A stretch of 64,000 nt of DNA from Nymphaea colorata. Lineage: Eukaryota > Streptophyta > Magnoliopsida > Nymphaeales > Nymphaeaceae. The position numbers and the translations under genes were made by a program. The notes below the pieces were generated by a model. The model did not search any database, was not told where the DNA came from, and saw only the letters and a list, made by a program, of their open reading frames with translations. Where the stretch lies: the NCBI RefSeq assembly GCF_008831285.2, contig NC_045148.1:1242001-1306000 (forward strand), written 5' to 3'. Below, piece by piece: positions 63,668 through 64,000 of this stretch (positions are counted from its first letter, which is position 1; every line of letters begins with the position of its first letter).

Positions 63668-64000
63668 TATATGTAGGTGTGGCCAAGGAGAGATAGAACA
63701 AGAATCACCCACCTTTCTTCCTGATCATACACCTGCCAAAGCTATGAAAAAACGGACAGCCCGGATCATCCACCATAGTGTGAGCTGGGAGCATCTCTGA
63801 AAAGCTAGGCCTACTCAATCATTTGCCAAGTACCAAATGCTGTATATTTCCAACAGCGAAGCCGCTCCCTCTCTCGATCATATGGTTTGGCTAAGGGAGC
63901 GCGTAGAGCCTGGGAGGTGCAAAGCTCATTTTCCTTCCTGAGTAAAGCAACACATAAAAAGGCAGTCTGCCAAACAATCCTTTTGATGCATAAGATATGG
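63668..64000. other. window edge, nothing recognised
   Basis: Moderately GC-richer DNA with no clear open frame, domain or repeat that I can support. Confidence 0.5.

Noticed and set aside
1-64000. tRNA, rRNA, CRISPR arrays or known miRNA precursors
   Set aside because: Scanning by eye for tRNA B-box context, CRISPR-like spaced repeats and common plant miRNA sequences found none; the tandem repeats here have no spacers.

Overview
This is eukaryotic nuclear DNA from a flowering plant. The evidence is three spliced genes of plant families with GT-AG introns (a class I-like HKT sodium transporter, galacturonokinase and a DUF599 membrane protein), a degenerate Ty1/copia retrotransposon, several MITEs with clean target-site duplications, and very many (TA)n, (GA)n and (CA)n microsatellites in AT-rich DNA. 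The sequence does not allow a safe call below angiosperm. There are no operons, CRISPR arrays or prokaryotic features.

Layout. 1-8.2 kb is gene-free: AT-rich DNA, a 136-bp tandem duplication, (TA)n tracts, two dispersed inverted-repeat elements and a ~590-bp long-TIR element. 8.58-11.16 kb (minus strand) is a decayed Ty1/copia body (integrase, reverse transcriptase, RNase H) without recognisable gag or 5' LTR. 11.2-18.9 kb is intergenic, with a 77-bp TA tract, a foldback MITE and a hAT-type MITE with a perfect 8-bp target duplication. 19.03-22.64 kb (plus) is the HKT gene in three exons. It is convergent with the galacturonokinase gene, whose 14 coding exons run on the minus strand from 37.17 to 24.67 kb. 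One of its introns carries a 403-bp MITE with a perfect 8-bp target duplication. 37.2-44.5 kb is intergenic. 44.52-47.37 kb (minus) is the two-exon DUF599 gene, with a (GA)n tract directly 5' of its ATG. 47.5-58.9 kb is intergenic with a MITE that has a repeated left arm, small tandem duplications, a dispersed TAGGGATGT-ended repeat and an orphan exon-like open segment at 54.53-54.72 kb (minus). 58.955-63.332 kb is best read as one very long (~4.4 kb) solo LTR that contains a 30-bp minisatellite and a 58-bp tandem repeat. 63.455-63.659 kb is a second copy of the hAT-type MITE seen at 16.2 kb.

The three genes show no functional link. The transporter moves Na+ (inferred class I) across the plasma membrane, galacturonokinase salvages galacturonic acid released from pectin in the cytosol, and the DUF599 protein is an uncharacterised membrane protein. 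I found no new multi-gene system. The most notable items are the giant solo LTR, the intact MITE insertions, an unusual residue next to the first HKT pore loop and the orphan exon.
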